Of a stretch of 64,000 nucleotides of DNA, positions 43,665 through 52,267 are shown piece after piece. A program made the position numbers and the translations under genes. Numbering within the stretch: position 1 is the stretch's first letter; each line of letters begins with the position of its first letter. Under the pieces are notes generated by a model, which was not told the origin of the DNA, did not search any database, and was given only the letters and a program-made list of their open reading frames with translations. Source of the stretch: Pseudomonas sp. N3-W (GTDB taxonomy: Bacteria; Pseudomonadota; Gammaproteobacteria; Pseudomonadales; Pseudomonadaceae); assembly GCF_024970185.1 (NCBI RefSeq), contig NZ_CP103965.1, positions 2,538,001-2,602,000 on the forward strand, given 5' to 3'.

Positions 43665-43949
43665 CTATTTCGCTGGGGTAAGCAGCAGAAACTGGTTGAT
43701 GTGATTCTGTGGGGTAGAGAGTAGATGTGTCGTGGATGAGTGCGCTACGGAGTGAGCATTGAGCGCAGCCTGGAGCCTGTCTTCGTAAAGTGCCAGCTGC
43801 GAGTAGTCCAGTTGATGAGTGATATCAAAACCCGTCGCGGACCTTGCAATCAGCGCTTCAAGAGCATTGGTCACAACATCCGCTGTGACTTGTAAAACGC
43901 TCAGGCCGAAGCCGCCGTCTGCAATGATGAGATTGGGTAAGTCGAGCAT
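43665..43949 (-). CDS. Hypothetical protein (94 aa), antisense to the island
   Basis: A 94-residue protein starting MLDLPNLIIADGGFGLSVLQ. It runs against the surrounding genes and could be a separate insertion. No family recognised. Confidence 0.45.
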   Translation of the reverse strand: MLDLPNLIIADGGFGLSVLQVTADVVTNALEALIARSATGFDITHQLDYSQLALYEDRLQAALNAHSVAHSSTTHLLSTPQNHINQFLLLTPAK

Positions 43950-44200
43950 GCAGCATTCCAGTATCAGCCTTTTATCTAGTTTGATGTCAAATAGCCATCT
44001 CTGCAATGGCCATTTATCAAGCTGTCTATGAAACCAAGCAACCCAGCTGGAATTTTTTCTTCTTTTCCTGGAGGAAAAACAAGGCCTATTGGCTTGCCCC
44101 GACAGGTGTGCTCATCCCGCAGCGCGTGACCCCGGCAGCGGGCAGGTTCGAACGTCCGCTGAAAGCAAAAAGCTTCGACAAGTTCGGGGCTTTTTTTTGG

Positions 44201-44362
44201 AAATGCAAACGACTTCTCGCCCGCATGGGTGAGTTTACCGAGCTCCAGATCAAATGTTCCCGGTGCGGGACGTTGAATCATGAGAAGGCCGCGATCCTCG
44301 AGCAATCGCCTGTGAGCGACATGAAACGCGGAACTTTCCGCACCCAGTGTTCAACTCAATAG
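44201..44362 (+). pseudogene. Com-like copy 2, N-terminally damaged
   Basis: The frame reads FWKCKRLLARMGEFTELQIK then CSRCGTLNHEKA and ends ...FRTQCSTQ. It lacks the first Cys of the first CxxC and its own start region; the reading frame is fused to unrelated upstream sequence. It stops 9 bp before the lectin gene start. Confidence 0.7.
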
Positions 44363-44371
44363 GTGAATAAC

Positions 44372-45247
44372 ATGTCTTTTTCTTTGATCCCTTTTACAGC
44401 GAATGGCGGAACTGTTTTACCTCCGCGCAATGTGATGAGCGTTGGTCAGTTTCTGCAATCGCCCAATCAGCGATTCAGGCTGATTTTCCAGGAGGACAAT
44501 AGTTGTGTCTTGTACGATGGCGGCTCGCCTGTTTGGGTCGCAGATGCAAGCAGCGCTTACGCAGGACAGATCTTCTACAAATGGAAGGCTGTCGATCAAC
44601 CGTCGGTGTCGATGAACTATCAGTTCGTTGTTCAAGATTTTAAAAATCAGCGCATTTGGCAAACGCAAAATACGGATGTGTTGGGGGGTGACAAGTACCA
44701 GGCCAACGCAGCGGTACGCACACATCTGCAACTGCAAGATGATGGCAACCTGGTTGTCATCCAGGCGAATCCGATTTTCACCAGTAACGCGGCCATCCTA
44801 AGCGCTCCGGAACAGGCGGCGATCCTCATTCCCGCAGGCACCGACCTGGTAGTGGATAAACGCTATGTGGTCGGTGGCACAACAATGGTTTTCCAGTCGG
44901 ATGGCAATTTCGTTGTGTCAAATGGCCCGCTGGGTGTGCTTTGGGCTACCTGGACCCAGAACAAAGGTGCAACACGCGCCGTCATGCAGGGTGATGGCAA
45001 CTTCGTTATTTACGATGCCAGCATGAAGCCACTCTGGAACTCAGGTACTGCTGGTCACCCAGAGGCGTACCTGCGCCTCCAGGCAAATGGTAGTTTCTCT
45101 GTAATCTCTGACAGGGTTTGTTGGGCTCGATTTGGTTTCACGCCAACGATCCGTGGACGCAAAATCTATTACCCCGACAACTCGAGCCCGGAGCATAACG
45201 GTACTGCGCCATATCCAACCTATGGCCATATCGGTTGGGAATTCTGA
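44372..45247 (+). CDS. llpA: LlpA-type lectin-like bacteriocin
   Basis: A 291-residue protein with two tandem B-lectin (MMBL) domains, the usual LlpA design and length. The first has FRLIFQEDNSCVLYDGG and LQLQDDGNLVVIQ; the second has MVFQSDGNFVVSN and the intact mannose-site motif QGDGNFVIYD. No signal peptide, as for LlpA proteins. Known LlpA bacteriocins kill related Pseudomonas by attacking BamA after binding rhamnose-rich LPS; they need no immunity protein, and none is seen. The ATG at 44372 follows AGGTGA; com copy 2 ends just before it. Confidence 0.85.
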   Translation: MSFSLIPFTANGGTVLPPRNVMSVGQFLQSPNQRFRLIFQEDNSCVLYDGGSPVWVADASSAYAGQIFYKWKAVDQPSVSMNYQFVVQDFKNQRIWQTQNTDVLGGDKYQANAAVRTHLQLQDDGNLVVIQANPIFTSNAAILSAPEQAAILIPAGTDLVVDKRYVVGGTTMVFQSDGNFVVSNGPLGVLWATWTQNKGATRAVMQGDGNFVIYDASMKPLWNSGTAGHPEAYLRLQANGSFSVISDRVCWARFGFTPTIRGRKIYYPDNSSPEHNGTAPYPTYGHIGWEF

Positions 45248-45309
45248 TTGCTACCTTCGCAACAGTAGCGTGGGCTCTTTGTCTTCGTGAAGAGCCTTTA
45301 TCTGTATAG

Positions 45310-45383
45310 AGCCAAGGAGCTCCAACTTATCGCCGTTGAGCGACATGGAACCGGCAATTACTGCTTGTTCAAATCCATTTCGT
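45310..45383 (+). pseudogene. Com-like copy 5, remnant of 3' end
   Basis: GGAGCTCCAACTTATCGCCG then TTGAGCGACATGGAACC matches the com 3' end (GAGCTCCAGATC... TCGCCTTTGAGCGACATGAA) with the zinc-ribbon part deleted. It lies just before the lysozyme-domain gene. Confidence 0.6.
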
Positions 45384-45399
45384 TTAAGGGAAATAAAGC

Positions 45400-46548
45400 G
45401 TGAAGCTAATCTCCAAACCAATCAACAGTGCAGATGAAAATATCTGTGGAGCGACCTTTTCCTATTCCGGTGTTCCGACGGGGGTAGAGGTCGCAATCGG
45501 AAGTCAGAATCTTACTTTCAGTGCCTTTCAGGACAGGAACTACGCCAGCAATATAAGTGGTGTATTTGCCTTGGGTAACAAAGTAGGCAATACCACGGTT
45601 CAGCTTGATGCTCGGACGGCCATCAACTTTTCGGTCTATGAGGTATCAGGCTCAAAGGGGCCGGAAAGCGATAACACAACCGTCTCTGTTGTTCTGCTCC
45701 AAGACGCGACACCTCTCTTCACCAAGTCGTATAGCCTGAGAGAGCAGGACCCATCAGGCGCCTATGTCGATACTCCGGAGACGGGTACGTACTCTGGCGG
45801 TGGGTTCTTTATCACGATGCCGACACGGCGCCAGGGTTCATACGTAGCCACGTTCAAGAGCCCGGCGACTCACAACCTTGAATGCCGAATCGAAATTGCA
45901 GTGCCGGCTTCGGGGGCGGGCTCTATCGTGGTAATGCTCAAAGTGGATTTTCCGCTGGAAGACAAGTCGGCAGGATTCACCACCGCTGAGCTTGAAAGCC
46001 TGTTACCTGCGCTGAAAAATCATGAAGGTGATAAAGACTTCATGTATGTGGACTCGGAAGGAAACGTCACCACTGGCGTGGGGTTTTTACTGCGTAACGA
46101 AGATGCCGCCGCCGAATACCCTTTCGTGGATTTAGACGACAATCCGGCTACCGAAGAGCAGAAGCGTGCCGAATGGCGCCTGATTGCCTCGAAATACGAC
46201 AAGAACATCAAACACACAGCCGACTGGTACGAAGATTTCACCGAGCTCTATCTTCAGGGCGACTTCATCGACACCAAGCTCAAGGCGCTGGTTGTGGGTG
46301 ACTTCGCCGGACTGAGCCGAAACTTTCCTGGCTTTGGCGGCTTCCCATCAGCAGCTCGGGTTGCTATCCACGACATGTATTACAACCTGGGCGCAAGCAA
46401 ACTTCAGCAGAAGTTTCCTTCGCTGATGGCGGCGATCGCTCGGCGCGATTGGTCTGCAGCAGCTGTAGAGTCACATCGAACCAAGATCGGTGAAGATCGC
46501 AACGACTATGTTCGTGATCTCTTTTTGATCGCGGCAGGTATTCAATGA
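45400..46548 (+). CDS. Pesticin/T4-lysozyme-domain protein, candidate bacteriocin
   Basis: A 382-residue protein started at GTG after AAGGGA. Residues 195-382 match the T4-lysozyme/pesticin fold: NHEGDKDFMYVDSEGNVTTG holds E209, D218 and T224 at the exact E-x8-D-x5-T spacing of the T4 catalytic triad (E11, D20, T26). Residues 1-190 are beta-rich and unrecognised and could bind a receptor. It could be a phage endolysin, but the long N-terminal domain and the com remnant before it favour a peptidoglycan-cleaving bacteriocin. No immunity candidate is adjacent. Confidence 0.7.
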   Translation: MKLISKPINSADENICGATFSYSGVPTGVEVAIGSQNLTFSAFQDRNYASNISGVFALGNKVGNTTVQLDARTAINFSVYEVSGSKGPESDNTTVSVVLLQDATPLFTKSYSLREQDPSGAYVDTPETGTYSGGGFFITMPTRRQGSYVATFKSPATHNLECRIEIAVPASGAGSIVVMLKVDFPLEDKSAGFTTAELESLLPALKNHEGDKDFMYVDSEGNVTTGVGFLLRNEDAAAEYPFVDLDDNPATEEQKRAEWRLIASKYDKNIKHTADWYEDFTELYLQGDFIDTKLKALVVGDFAGLSRNFPGFGGFPSAARVAIHDMYYNLGASKLQQKFPSLMAAIARRDWSAAAVESHRTKIGEDRNDYVRDLFLIAAGIQ

Positions 46549-46658
46549 GCTGTTCAGGTTCTGATTAATTCGTCCACGAAGGTCTCTACTTTGTCGCCGC
46601 GTTAATGGTGTTCCGGGCGAAGGGCGAGGTTGCTCGGATCTTGAGAGTGAATTGAACC

Positions 46659-46694
46659 CGCGACACGTTTCTCGCATCAGCAAATCGTGTCGCG
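46659..46694. repeat. CGCGACAC inverted repeat, copy 2
   Basis: CGCGACACG and CGTGTCGCG pair perfectly over 9 bp around an 18-nt loop. It lies between the lysozyme-domain gene and a truncated ORF; copy 1 is at 43583. Confidence 0.7.
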
Positions 46695-46709
46695 ACATTG
46701 GAGAGCGAC

Positions 46710-46817
46710 ATGAGTTTCGTTCTACCGATGAGCCCGGATATCAACAAGGCCGACGTCACCGGCCTGGCCTTTGGAACCACCTATTCCCGACGACAAAGCG
46801 TCACCCATGGCGCGTGA
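46710..46817 (+). pseudogene. Truncated gene start (35 codons)
   Basis: ATG after GGAGAG gives MSFVLPMSPDINKADVTGLA then FGTTYSRRQSVTHGA. The good ribosome site with sudden end at the acyltransferase remnant suggests a gene cut by a rearrangement. Its identity is not recognised. Confidence 0.45.
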
Positions 46818-46849
46818 AGAGATCTGACTCGATCACTACCCGATTTCCT

Positions 46850-47310
46850 GAAGTATCGGATTGGGCTATGTCATCTGCATGATTTTTATCCGACGCATTT
46901 GATGTTTTTTTATCAGGCGGCTTGCTGGCATTTCTACAAGCGAAAAACTCGCGTAGGACATTGCCAGAATCAAAGTGCAAACGCCGAAGTGCTATGCCAG
47001 CGAACAGGCTAGCCACTCTGTATTTGGCTGGCAGGAATAGCGAAACAAAAAAATACGGCGTAGAAAATGCTTCGTAATTCAGTGTCCATCCGACTGTCAT
47101 CAACGGATAAAAACCGATACCAGATGGGTTTTGCGCTGGAATAAAAAACAGGCTCTTCAAAAAGAAGAGTGGTTCAAATGCTGTCAGCGGTATTCAGCCT
47201 GGAGCATAGAGCAGCACTGTCGCAGTGATCGCTGTGAACAGCCAATAGGCCGGAACAATTCGCGCTAAACGATTTTGAATAAATGCTCCTTCATTGCGCA
47301 GGTCAGCCAT
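46850..47310 (-). pseudogene. Acyltransferase-3 (O-antigen acetylase type) fragment
   Basis: The minus strand reads FIQNRLARIVPAYWLFTAIT, a TGA near 47205, then FFLKSLFFIPAQNPSGIGFY and LMTVGWTLNYEAFSTPYFF. This is the N-terminal third of an acyltransferase_3 membrane protein with an in-frame stop and no C-terminus. Such genes in phages change the host O-antigen. Confidence 0.75.
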
Positions 47311-47431
47311 GAGTCTCTCGACTCATGGGGCGTTGATCGAGAGGCCATCAAAGAAATTACCCGCTAACCACTTAAAAAACATATAGCCGCGCCAAGTGCG
47401 GAGCTTTTTCCACAGAAAAGGAGTCATGTAA

Positions 47432-49108
47432 ATGACAGTCAATACGACAAATAGCGTTCCCGAGTTTGATATCGCCGGGGTCAACACCCTTGCCGATCTG
47501 CGTGCTGTTGACTCGGCCAGGAACAAGAAGGCTGCAACGCTTGGATATGCCGCTCGAGGGGATGGGGGGCACGGTGAGTACGCCGTAGACGAAGCAGACA
47601 CGACAAGCGCCGAGTCTATTCCGATGATCATCGTCGCGAACGATGGCGCCCGCTGGAAGCTGATCCACGACGGCAACGTCAGTGCAGAGCAGTGTGGATT
47701 CAAGCGAGATGGCACCGTAAATACCCAAGACACCTTGAATTCGGCAATCGTCGCAGTCACTGCCGCGGGGGCAAGAATCTCGTGGGGCTACGGTACCTAC
47801 GTGTGCGAACACATCCAGCTCATTCCAAACATGTCCTGGAGGGGTAAGGGGCAGTTTTTCACTATTCTCAAGGCAAAAAACGGCCTAAACCTGGATTTCA
47901 TTTCCTCGAACTTCACGATCAATACGAACAACGTTTCGATTGTCGGTATGCAGTTCGACGGCAACCGCGCCAATAACACCAGCGGGCACACGTTTGCACT
48001 CAAGGGGGCCAAGCAGAATCTCCGGCAAATCACCCTCACGCAGTCCGCGTACCACGGCCTGATCACTGACTTCGACATCGTCGACGGTGAGCGTCCGCTT
48101 GGCTTTGAAAGTACGTACGAAGACATCCTGATCGATACCACTGGCCGCCACGGCTGGAAGTATGACGGCCCGACAGACTCCTCAATGACCAACATCACGT
48201 TACTGGACTGCGGCGTATCTGCAGATAACTCCTGGTTCGGATTAGTTGCGAGCAGGAACTTCAGAGCGAATAACCTGCATCCCTGGAACCGTTCATCAAC
48301 CAGCAATACCCCAGCTGCTTCTGTTTATATTTTGGCAAGCGCACCAGGGTGCACGGCCGTCAACTCGCACTTTGAGGGCGGCCACTGCCCGCTCAAGATA
48401 CTCAGCAACCAAAACGCTTTCACCGACTGCGACTATTACGCACCCCGTGGTGCGTACTGCCTCGAAAACTACGGTACGGCGAACAAGATCAGTGGCGTGC
48501 TTGGCGCGACAGCGGCTTCAATCAACCCGAACTACAGAGGGATACTGATGGGAGGGACGGGCAATATGGTCGACTTGACGGATGGAGGGTGTGTGAATGG
48601 CGCTATTGACTTCACGACCAGCCAGGGTGGCAACCTTGTCCGAGTCTCCGGCTACAGGAGTTCTGGAGTTCCGTTTGTCGGGACTCCTCATCCAACAGAT
48701 GACGTGCTTCTGGTTATTCGTGGAGGAGGTGGAGGGGAAATCTCCCAGGCATACTCGGCCCAGTTCTCCGTGTTCCCTACGACGGTCTCTGCTCAAGACG
48801 GTACCTTCACCAATGCAACGGCAATCCTGCGATTGCGCAAAGTTGGAACAATTGTGTTCGTCCAGTTGATGGTGACCATCGGGGCGAGCGGCGCTGGCAC
48901 CGCAACCGGAAACATAAGCGTTGTATTGCCGTATCCCTGCGCTGCGTTCCCTTACCAATTGTCTGGCAGCGACAGCGTCTCCGGCCAGTCGATTCAGGGA
49001 CGAATTATTGCCGGTGGCTCAAGCGTTCGAATTTTCAAGAACGACAACAGCAGTGCCATTGCAAACGCTACGACGCTTTCCCTGAACGGGTGGTACGAGG
49101 CTGCCTGA
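47432..49108 (+). CDS. Beta-helix spike protein with phage-type N-terminus
   Basis: A 558-residue protein. The N-terminus (IAGVNTLADLRAVDSARNKK, DGGHGEYAVDEAD) is like phage tail-spike head-binding regions, followed by a beta-helix (TQDTLNSAIVAVTAAGARIS, MSWRGKGQF). A beta-sandwich C-terminus begins near 470. No signal peptide. Similar in design to the protein at 36355. Likely a depolymerase or glycan-binding spike. Confidence 0.7.
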   Translation: MTVNTTNSVPEFDIAGVNTLADLRAVDSARNKKAATLGYAARGDGGHGEYAVDEADTTSAESIPMIIVANDGARWKLIHDGNVSAEQCGFKRDGTVNTQDTLNSAIVAVTAAGARISWGYGTYVCEHIQLIPNMSWRGKGQFFTILKAKNGLNLDFISSNFTINTNNVSIVGMQFDGNRANNTSGHTFALKGAKQNLRQITLTQSAYHGLITDFDIVDGERPLGFESTYEDILIDTTGRHGWKYDGPTDSSMTNITLLDCGVSADNSWFGLVASRNFRANNLHPWNRSSTSNTPAASVYILASAPGCTAVNSHFEGGHCPLKILSNQNAFTDCDYYAPRGAYCLENYGTANKISGVLGATAASINPNYRGILMGGTGNMVDLTDGGCVNGAIDFTTSQGGNLVRVSGYRSSGVPFVGTPHPTDDVLLVIRGGGGGEISQAYSAQFSVFPTTVSAQDGTFTNATAILRLRKVGTIVFVQLMVTIGASGAGTATGNISVVLPYPCAAFPYQLSGSDSVSGQSIQGRIIAGGSSVRIFKNDNSSAIANATTLSLNGWYEAA

Positions 49109-49733
49109 CTCTGCAGCGCAGCGAGTTGTCAGTTCGGCGCCAACAGGTGCAGGCCGGGACACTGCGGGAGCGAGAGTCGGCTTTGGCACAGGCAAAAGCA
49201 AAAGCAAAAGCAAAAGCCAAGGAGCACTCCCGGCCAGACTACTCAGCAGCCAATCAACGGCTGCAGATGCCTTGCAGGGCTCCAGGTGTGGTAGCTGAAG
49301 AGAGTCGATAGTCTTGAGGTGAAGGTGCGGCGATGCTGGCTGAGCGCCCAGCAGCGGATGCGGTTTGAGCGGGAGCTGGCTGCCACTGTTGTGCCTGTCG
49401 TTGAGTGGAGATGCCAATTTTTGGAGGGTGCATTTCAATTCGAAAAAATTAGCATGACCTCAATTCAGGTGATCGCTGCGTGCAGGGCAGGTTTGTGCGC
49501 GAGAAGTCTCGGCATTTGGCGACTTTTTCAATAACTTAGCTGTCATCAGTTCGCCTGAAAGCACGTCTTGTCGTGGCGGATTTTTATATGGTCGAGAATT
49601 TTTGCAAGTTTTTGAATGTGAGCTAAATTAAATACGGATATCACTTGATCTTACGTACGGTCACGGGTAGTGACAGAGTTTGGTATGATGTCTGATACGG
49701 ATTTAATTTATTGACTATATGCACGGAGGCAAA
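49109..49733. other. Scar region with hexanucleotide repeat
   Basis: About 620 bp with no supported gene. It includes four copies of AAAAGC (49192-49217) in a frame reading ALAQAKAKAKAKAKE, possibly the remnant of a spanin-like or coiled-coil gene. The right half is AT-rich and must hold the promoter of the avidin gene. Confidence 0.4.
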
Positions 49734-50132
49734 ATGTTAAAGTACTTTTCACCTACCTCTACCTCGATTGAATCTGTCGTACCATCTGTAAATTTCAATG
49801 GGCTTTGGCGTAATGAGCTAAGTTCTGAGATGGAACTGACAGTAGACAAGGCAACCGGAAATGTTGCCGGGGTATATCGGACAGGAGTCGGCACCCCACA
49901 ACCCACCGAAGATTTCGAGTTAGTCGGCTTTGCTGCTGGGGATTTGCTGTCATTTACAGTCAACTTTGGGAAGTACGGATCGCTTACAAGTTGGTCAGGG
50001 CAAAGCACTGCCGTCGGAGGTGTTACCGTTATAAAAACTATGTGGTTGATGGCCGAGAACGTCCCAGACGCTGACGAGCCAAGCAAATTGTGGAGTGCGA
50101 TGCTAACGGGTGCCGACAACTTTCGGCGTTAA
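49734..50132 (+). CDS. Avidin-family biotin-binding protein
   Basis: A 132-residue protein started at the ATG after GGAGG. It aligns through its length with avidin/streptavidin: NGLWRNELSSEMELTV, GVYRTGVG, SFTVNFGKYGSLTSWSGQ, KTMWLM, WSAMLTGADNF. Biotin contacts kept include N27, S31, Y48, S83, T85, W87, W104, W120 and D128. The tryptophan equivalent to streptavidin W79 is phenylalanine (F78). There is no signal peptide, unlike most bacterial avidins. Its place in a bacteriocin island suggests a role in competition by biotin capture after cell lysis, which is inference. Confidence 0.85.
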   Translation: MLKYFSPTSTSIESVVPSVNFNGLWRNELSSEMELTVDKATGNVAGVYRTGVGTPQPTEDFELVGFAAGDLLSFTVNFGKYGSLTSWSGQSTAVGGVTVIKTMWLMAENVPDADEPSKLWSAMLTGADNFRR

Positions 50133-50249
50133 GGAATCGCTGATTTACTCGGTTTCTCGAACTCAAGGCATCCTGCGACTTTGATTTACCAAGGGGGGCA
50201 AAGCTGGATTCGAATGAATCAGTCCCCCAGCAGGTATCACTTGCGATAT

Positions 50250-50400
50250 TCAAACCAGCCGAGGCGTTCGCCAGCGCCGTCTTTGCGTGCCCGGGTCAAG
50301 CCATTTCCGGGCCAGTCCGGGCGAAAGCGTCACCGGCCGCCGGTCATGGATGTTCACCATGCCGCTGGCGCTGCCAGTGAGGTCGGCGTTCAGGTCATTC
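50250..50400 (-). pseudogene. SRAP (YedK-like) peptidase fragment
   Basis: The minus strand reads NADLTGSASGMVNIHDRRPV then TLSPGLARKWLDPGTQ, the conserved IHDRMPV...WLDP stretch of SOS-associated (SRAP/HMCES) proteins. The catalytic N-terminus is absent. Confidence 0.6.
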
Positions 50401-50484
50401 CTTCCTGATGGAAGAGGGTCCGCTGCGTCGTTGGCGCGTGGCGAAACGATCGCCGCCCCCTCTGCAGAGCTTCTTAATGTGCGG

Positions 50485-50575
50485 CAGACAACAAAAAAAC
50501 CGGGTTTTCCCGGGCCTATTTGCACAATCACTCAGCGCGAATAAGGCTTTTTCACTTGCTCCGTGCGTTCGAGAA
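50485..50575 (-). pseudogene. 3' remnant of small membrane protein gene with terminator
   Basis: The minus strand encodes ERTEQVKKPYSR-stop, matching the end of the 56-residue protein at 32513 (KRTEHVRKLYSR-stop). The following terminator and about 40 bp are also conserved at roughly 80 percent. A stop codon lies just upstream in frame. Confidence 0.65.
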
Positions 50576-50642
50576 ATACTCACATTTTCATCTGTGGTTT
50601 TCTCAGGCTAGAAATGTAATGTAGCCATTAAGTCATGTGCAT

Positions 50643-50714
50643 GTGAAAAAGATGTCGACGAAAAAAAGCTTTTATAAATAAGCGATACTTTCAAATCTTT
50701 CACATCTTTTTCAC
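50643..50714. repeat. 13-bp inverted repeat
   Basis: GTGAAAAAGATGT (50643-50655) and ACATCTTTTTCAC (50702-50714) are perfect inverse copies separated by 46 bp of AT-rich DNA. It may be a large hairpin or a relic of a small mobile element. Confidence 0.6.
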
Positions 50715-50967
50715 CGGGTGGCTACCTGTCCAATGTCAGTTTGGGGTCGTGGAATGGGGTGATTGTTCACATTCATCGTGTCTTTGATGCCTCGGAATAG
50801 ACTTGTAACAGAGCGGTTACGTGCTGCAAGCCAGGCTTGATTATGTTTGGTTTAAATAAACTCTCAGGAGTTTTGCGTTGTACTGCGCGAGAATATCGTC
50901 TTGGGTGTGAGAAATACGTTTCCGCATTCAAAGACTTTTTTCTGGCGGTCAGATAAAAACTCCGTCG

Positions 50968-51813
50968 ATGGAACGAAGGGTCAATGCGTTCTATTGTCGA
51001 GGTTTGATTGTGAGCTCTTCTTTTTTTTCTGCGAATAACTTTAGTATTGTCCTTGTTAACTATAAGTCCCTCCAGCTGACCCAGACCTGCCTGAATTTGT
51101 TGCACGAAGGGTTACAGGGGAGTGAGGTTCCAGTTTATGTGGTGGACAACGATTCAAATGATGCGAGCAGCGAATACCTGCGTACCTTGAACTGGATCAG
51201 CTTGATCGAGCGAAAATCATGGGGGCCAGAAGCAGGGAGCGTGGCGCATGGTCGAGCGTTGGATATGGCGTTAGCCAAGATTGAAACCGAATATGTATTT
51301 TTACTGCATACCGATACATTTATTTATGATCAGGCTGTTTTTGCCATGATGATTGACTCTTGCGCCTGCGCACACGAAGTTGCGGCGGTTGGATGCGTTG
51401 AACAGTTGAATCGAGGCAGGGCCAGGTCTGCCTGGCGCCTGGCTTCGCGATTTATCAAGCACTACACTCGGCGAGGCTTACGGGTGTTAGGGGTGCAAGC
51501 AAAAGCCCCTAAACCCTACAGAGAGACGTATTTAAAGAGCTTTTGCGCTCTGTGGAACGTACGATTAATTAAAAAACACGGGCTTCAATTTTTAATGGAT
51601 GAACGAAATCCTGGTTATGAACTGCAAGACAAAATGGCTGCTTTGGGTTACGCGATAAATTTTATCTCTCCTCGTAAGATGTTTAGTTATCTTGATCACC
51701 TTCAAAGCGGAACGGTCGCTGCCATGGGTGGTTATGCGGCCACTCATCGAAGGGCCAAGATATACAATAGAGTGGTTGGAAGCTCCACGGGTGGAAACGG
51801 TGGAAAAAATTGA
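50968..51813 (+). CDS. Family 2 glycosyltransferase
   Basis: A protein of 267-281 residues (GTG 51010 or ATG 50968). The GT-A fold shows SIVLVNYKSLQLTQTCLNLL, VVDNDSNDASSEYL and, for the metal site, FLLHTDTF. GC is low, indicating transfer. In a phage-derived region such enzymes usually modify LPS O-antigen and so change receptor display. It stands alone with no export partner nearby. Confidence 0.8.
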   Translation: MERRVNAFYCRGLIVSSSFFSANNFSIVLVNYKSLQLTQTCLNLLHEGLQGSEVPVYVVDNDSNDASSEYLRTLNWISLIERKSWGPEAGSVAHGRALDMALAKIETEYVFLLHTDTFIYDQAVFAMMIDSCACAHEVAAVGCVEQLNRGRARSAWRLASRFIKHYTRRGLRVLGVQAKAPKPYRETYLKSFCALWNVRLIKKHGLQFLMDERNPGYELQDKMAALGYAINFISPRKMFSYLDHLQSGTVAAMGGYAATHRRAKIYNRVVGSSTGGNGGKN

Positions 51814-52005
51814 TTGCGGCATCGTGAATTCATCACTGGAACCTCCCAGGCTGCACTGTTACCGCTCGTTGATCTTGCCATGGCGGTTGAGTATTGCCGG
51901 TTTTGGAAGCGTGCGCATACAGCCGAGAATCCACACGTTGGGCGTGTTCGGTTTTTGAAGAAGGCTGCAGTGGCGTCCACAGAAGGCGCGCCAGCTCACT
52001 AATTA
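51814..52005. other. Region without supported gene
   Basis: About 190 bp of mixed composition. Short open frames on both strands have no ribosome sites or recognisable products. Confidence 0.3.
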
Positions 52006-52248
52006 ATGGAGTGGATACGCAGGGTGCGATTGCTCGCGACTTCCGGAAGTATACGTGCGGCCTCTTCAAGCTCCGGGCTATTACATGCAACTGAGCTGCT
52101 CGGTCCTGAAGGCGTATCGATCAAGCACTATCTGGACATAGGTCAATTGCTCACTTCGCTCCGGACTGATGATCCGCCTCAGATCGTCGCACAGTTACGC
52201 GCTTTGGCAGGTGAGGCAGACGGCATCCTTATTTCACGAGCCAGGTGA
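52006..52248 (+). pseudogene. NADPH-dependent FMN reductase, N-terminal fragment
   Basis: The frame reads VRLLATSGSIRAASSSSGLL, then GPEGVSIKHYLDIGQL and LRALAGEADGILISRAR. This is the first flavodoxin-like half of an FMN/chromate reductase, cut off before the active-site region. Confidence 0.65.
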
Positions 52249-52267
52249 TGGCGAGTACCGGGATCAT

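Noticed and set aside
44140..44215. GGTTCGAAC resembling a tRNA T-loop near 44145
   Set aside because: The flanking bases do not form a T-stem, and no acceptor or anticodon arm could be built.
36355..49108. R- or F-type tailocin (pyocin) cluster
   Set aside because: No sheath, tube, baseplate or tape-measure genes are present. The repressor alone is PrtR-like.
49090..49311. 73-codon ORF with the repeat AKAKAKAKE
   Set aside because: It arises from the AAAAGC repeat, overlaps the spike gene end, and has no ribosome site.
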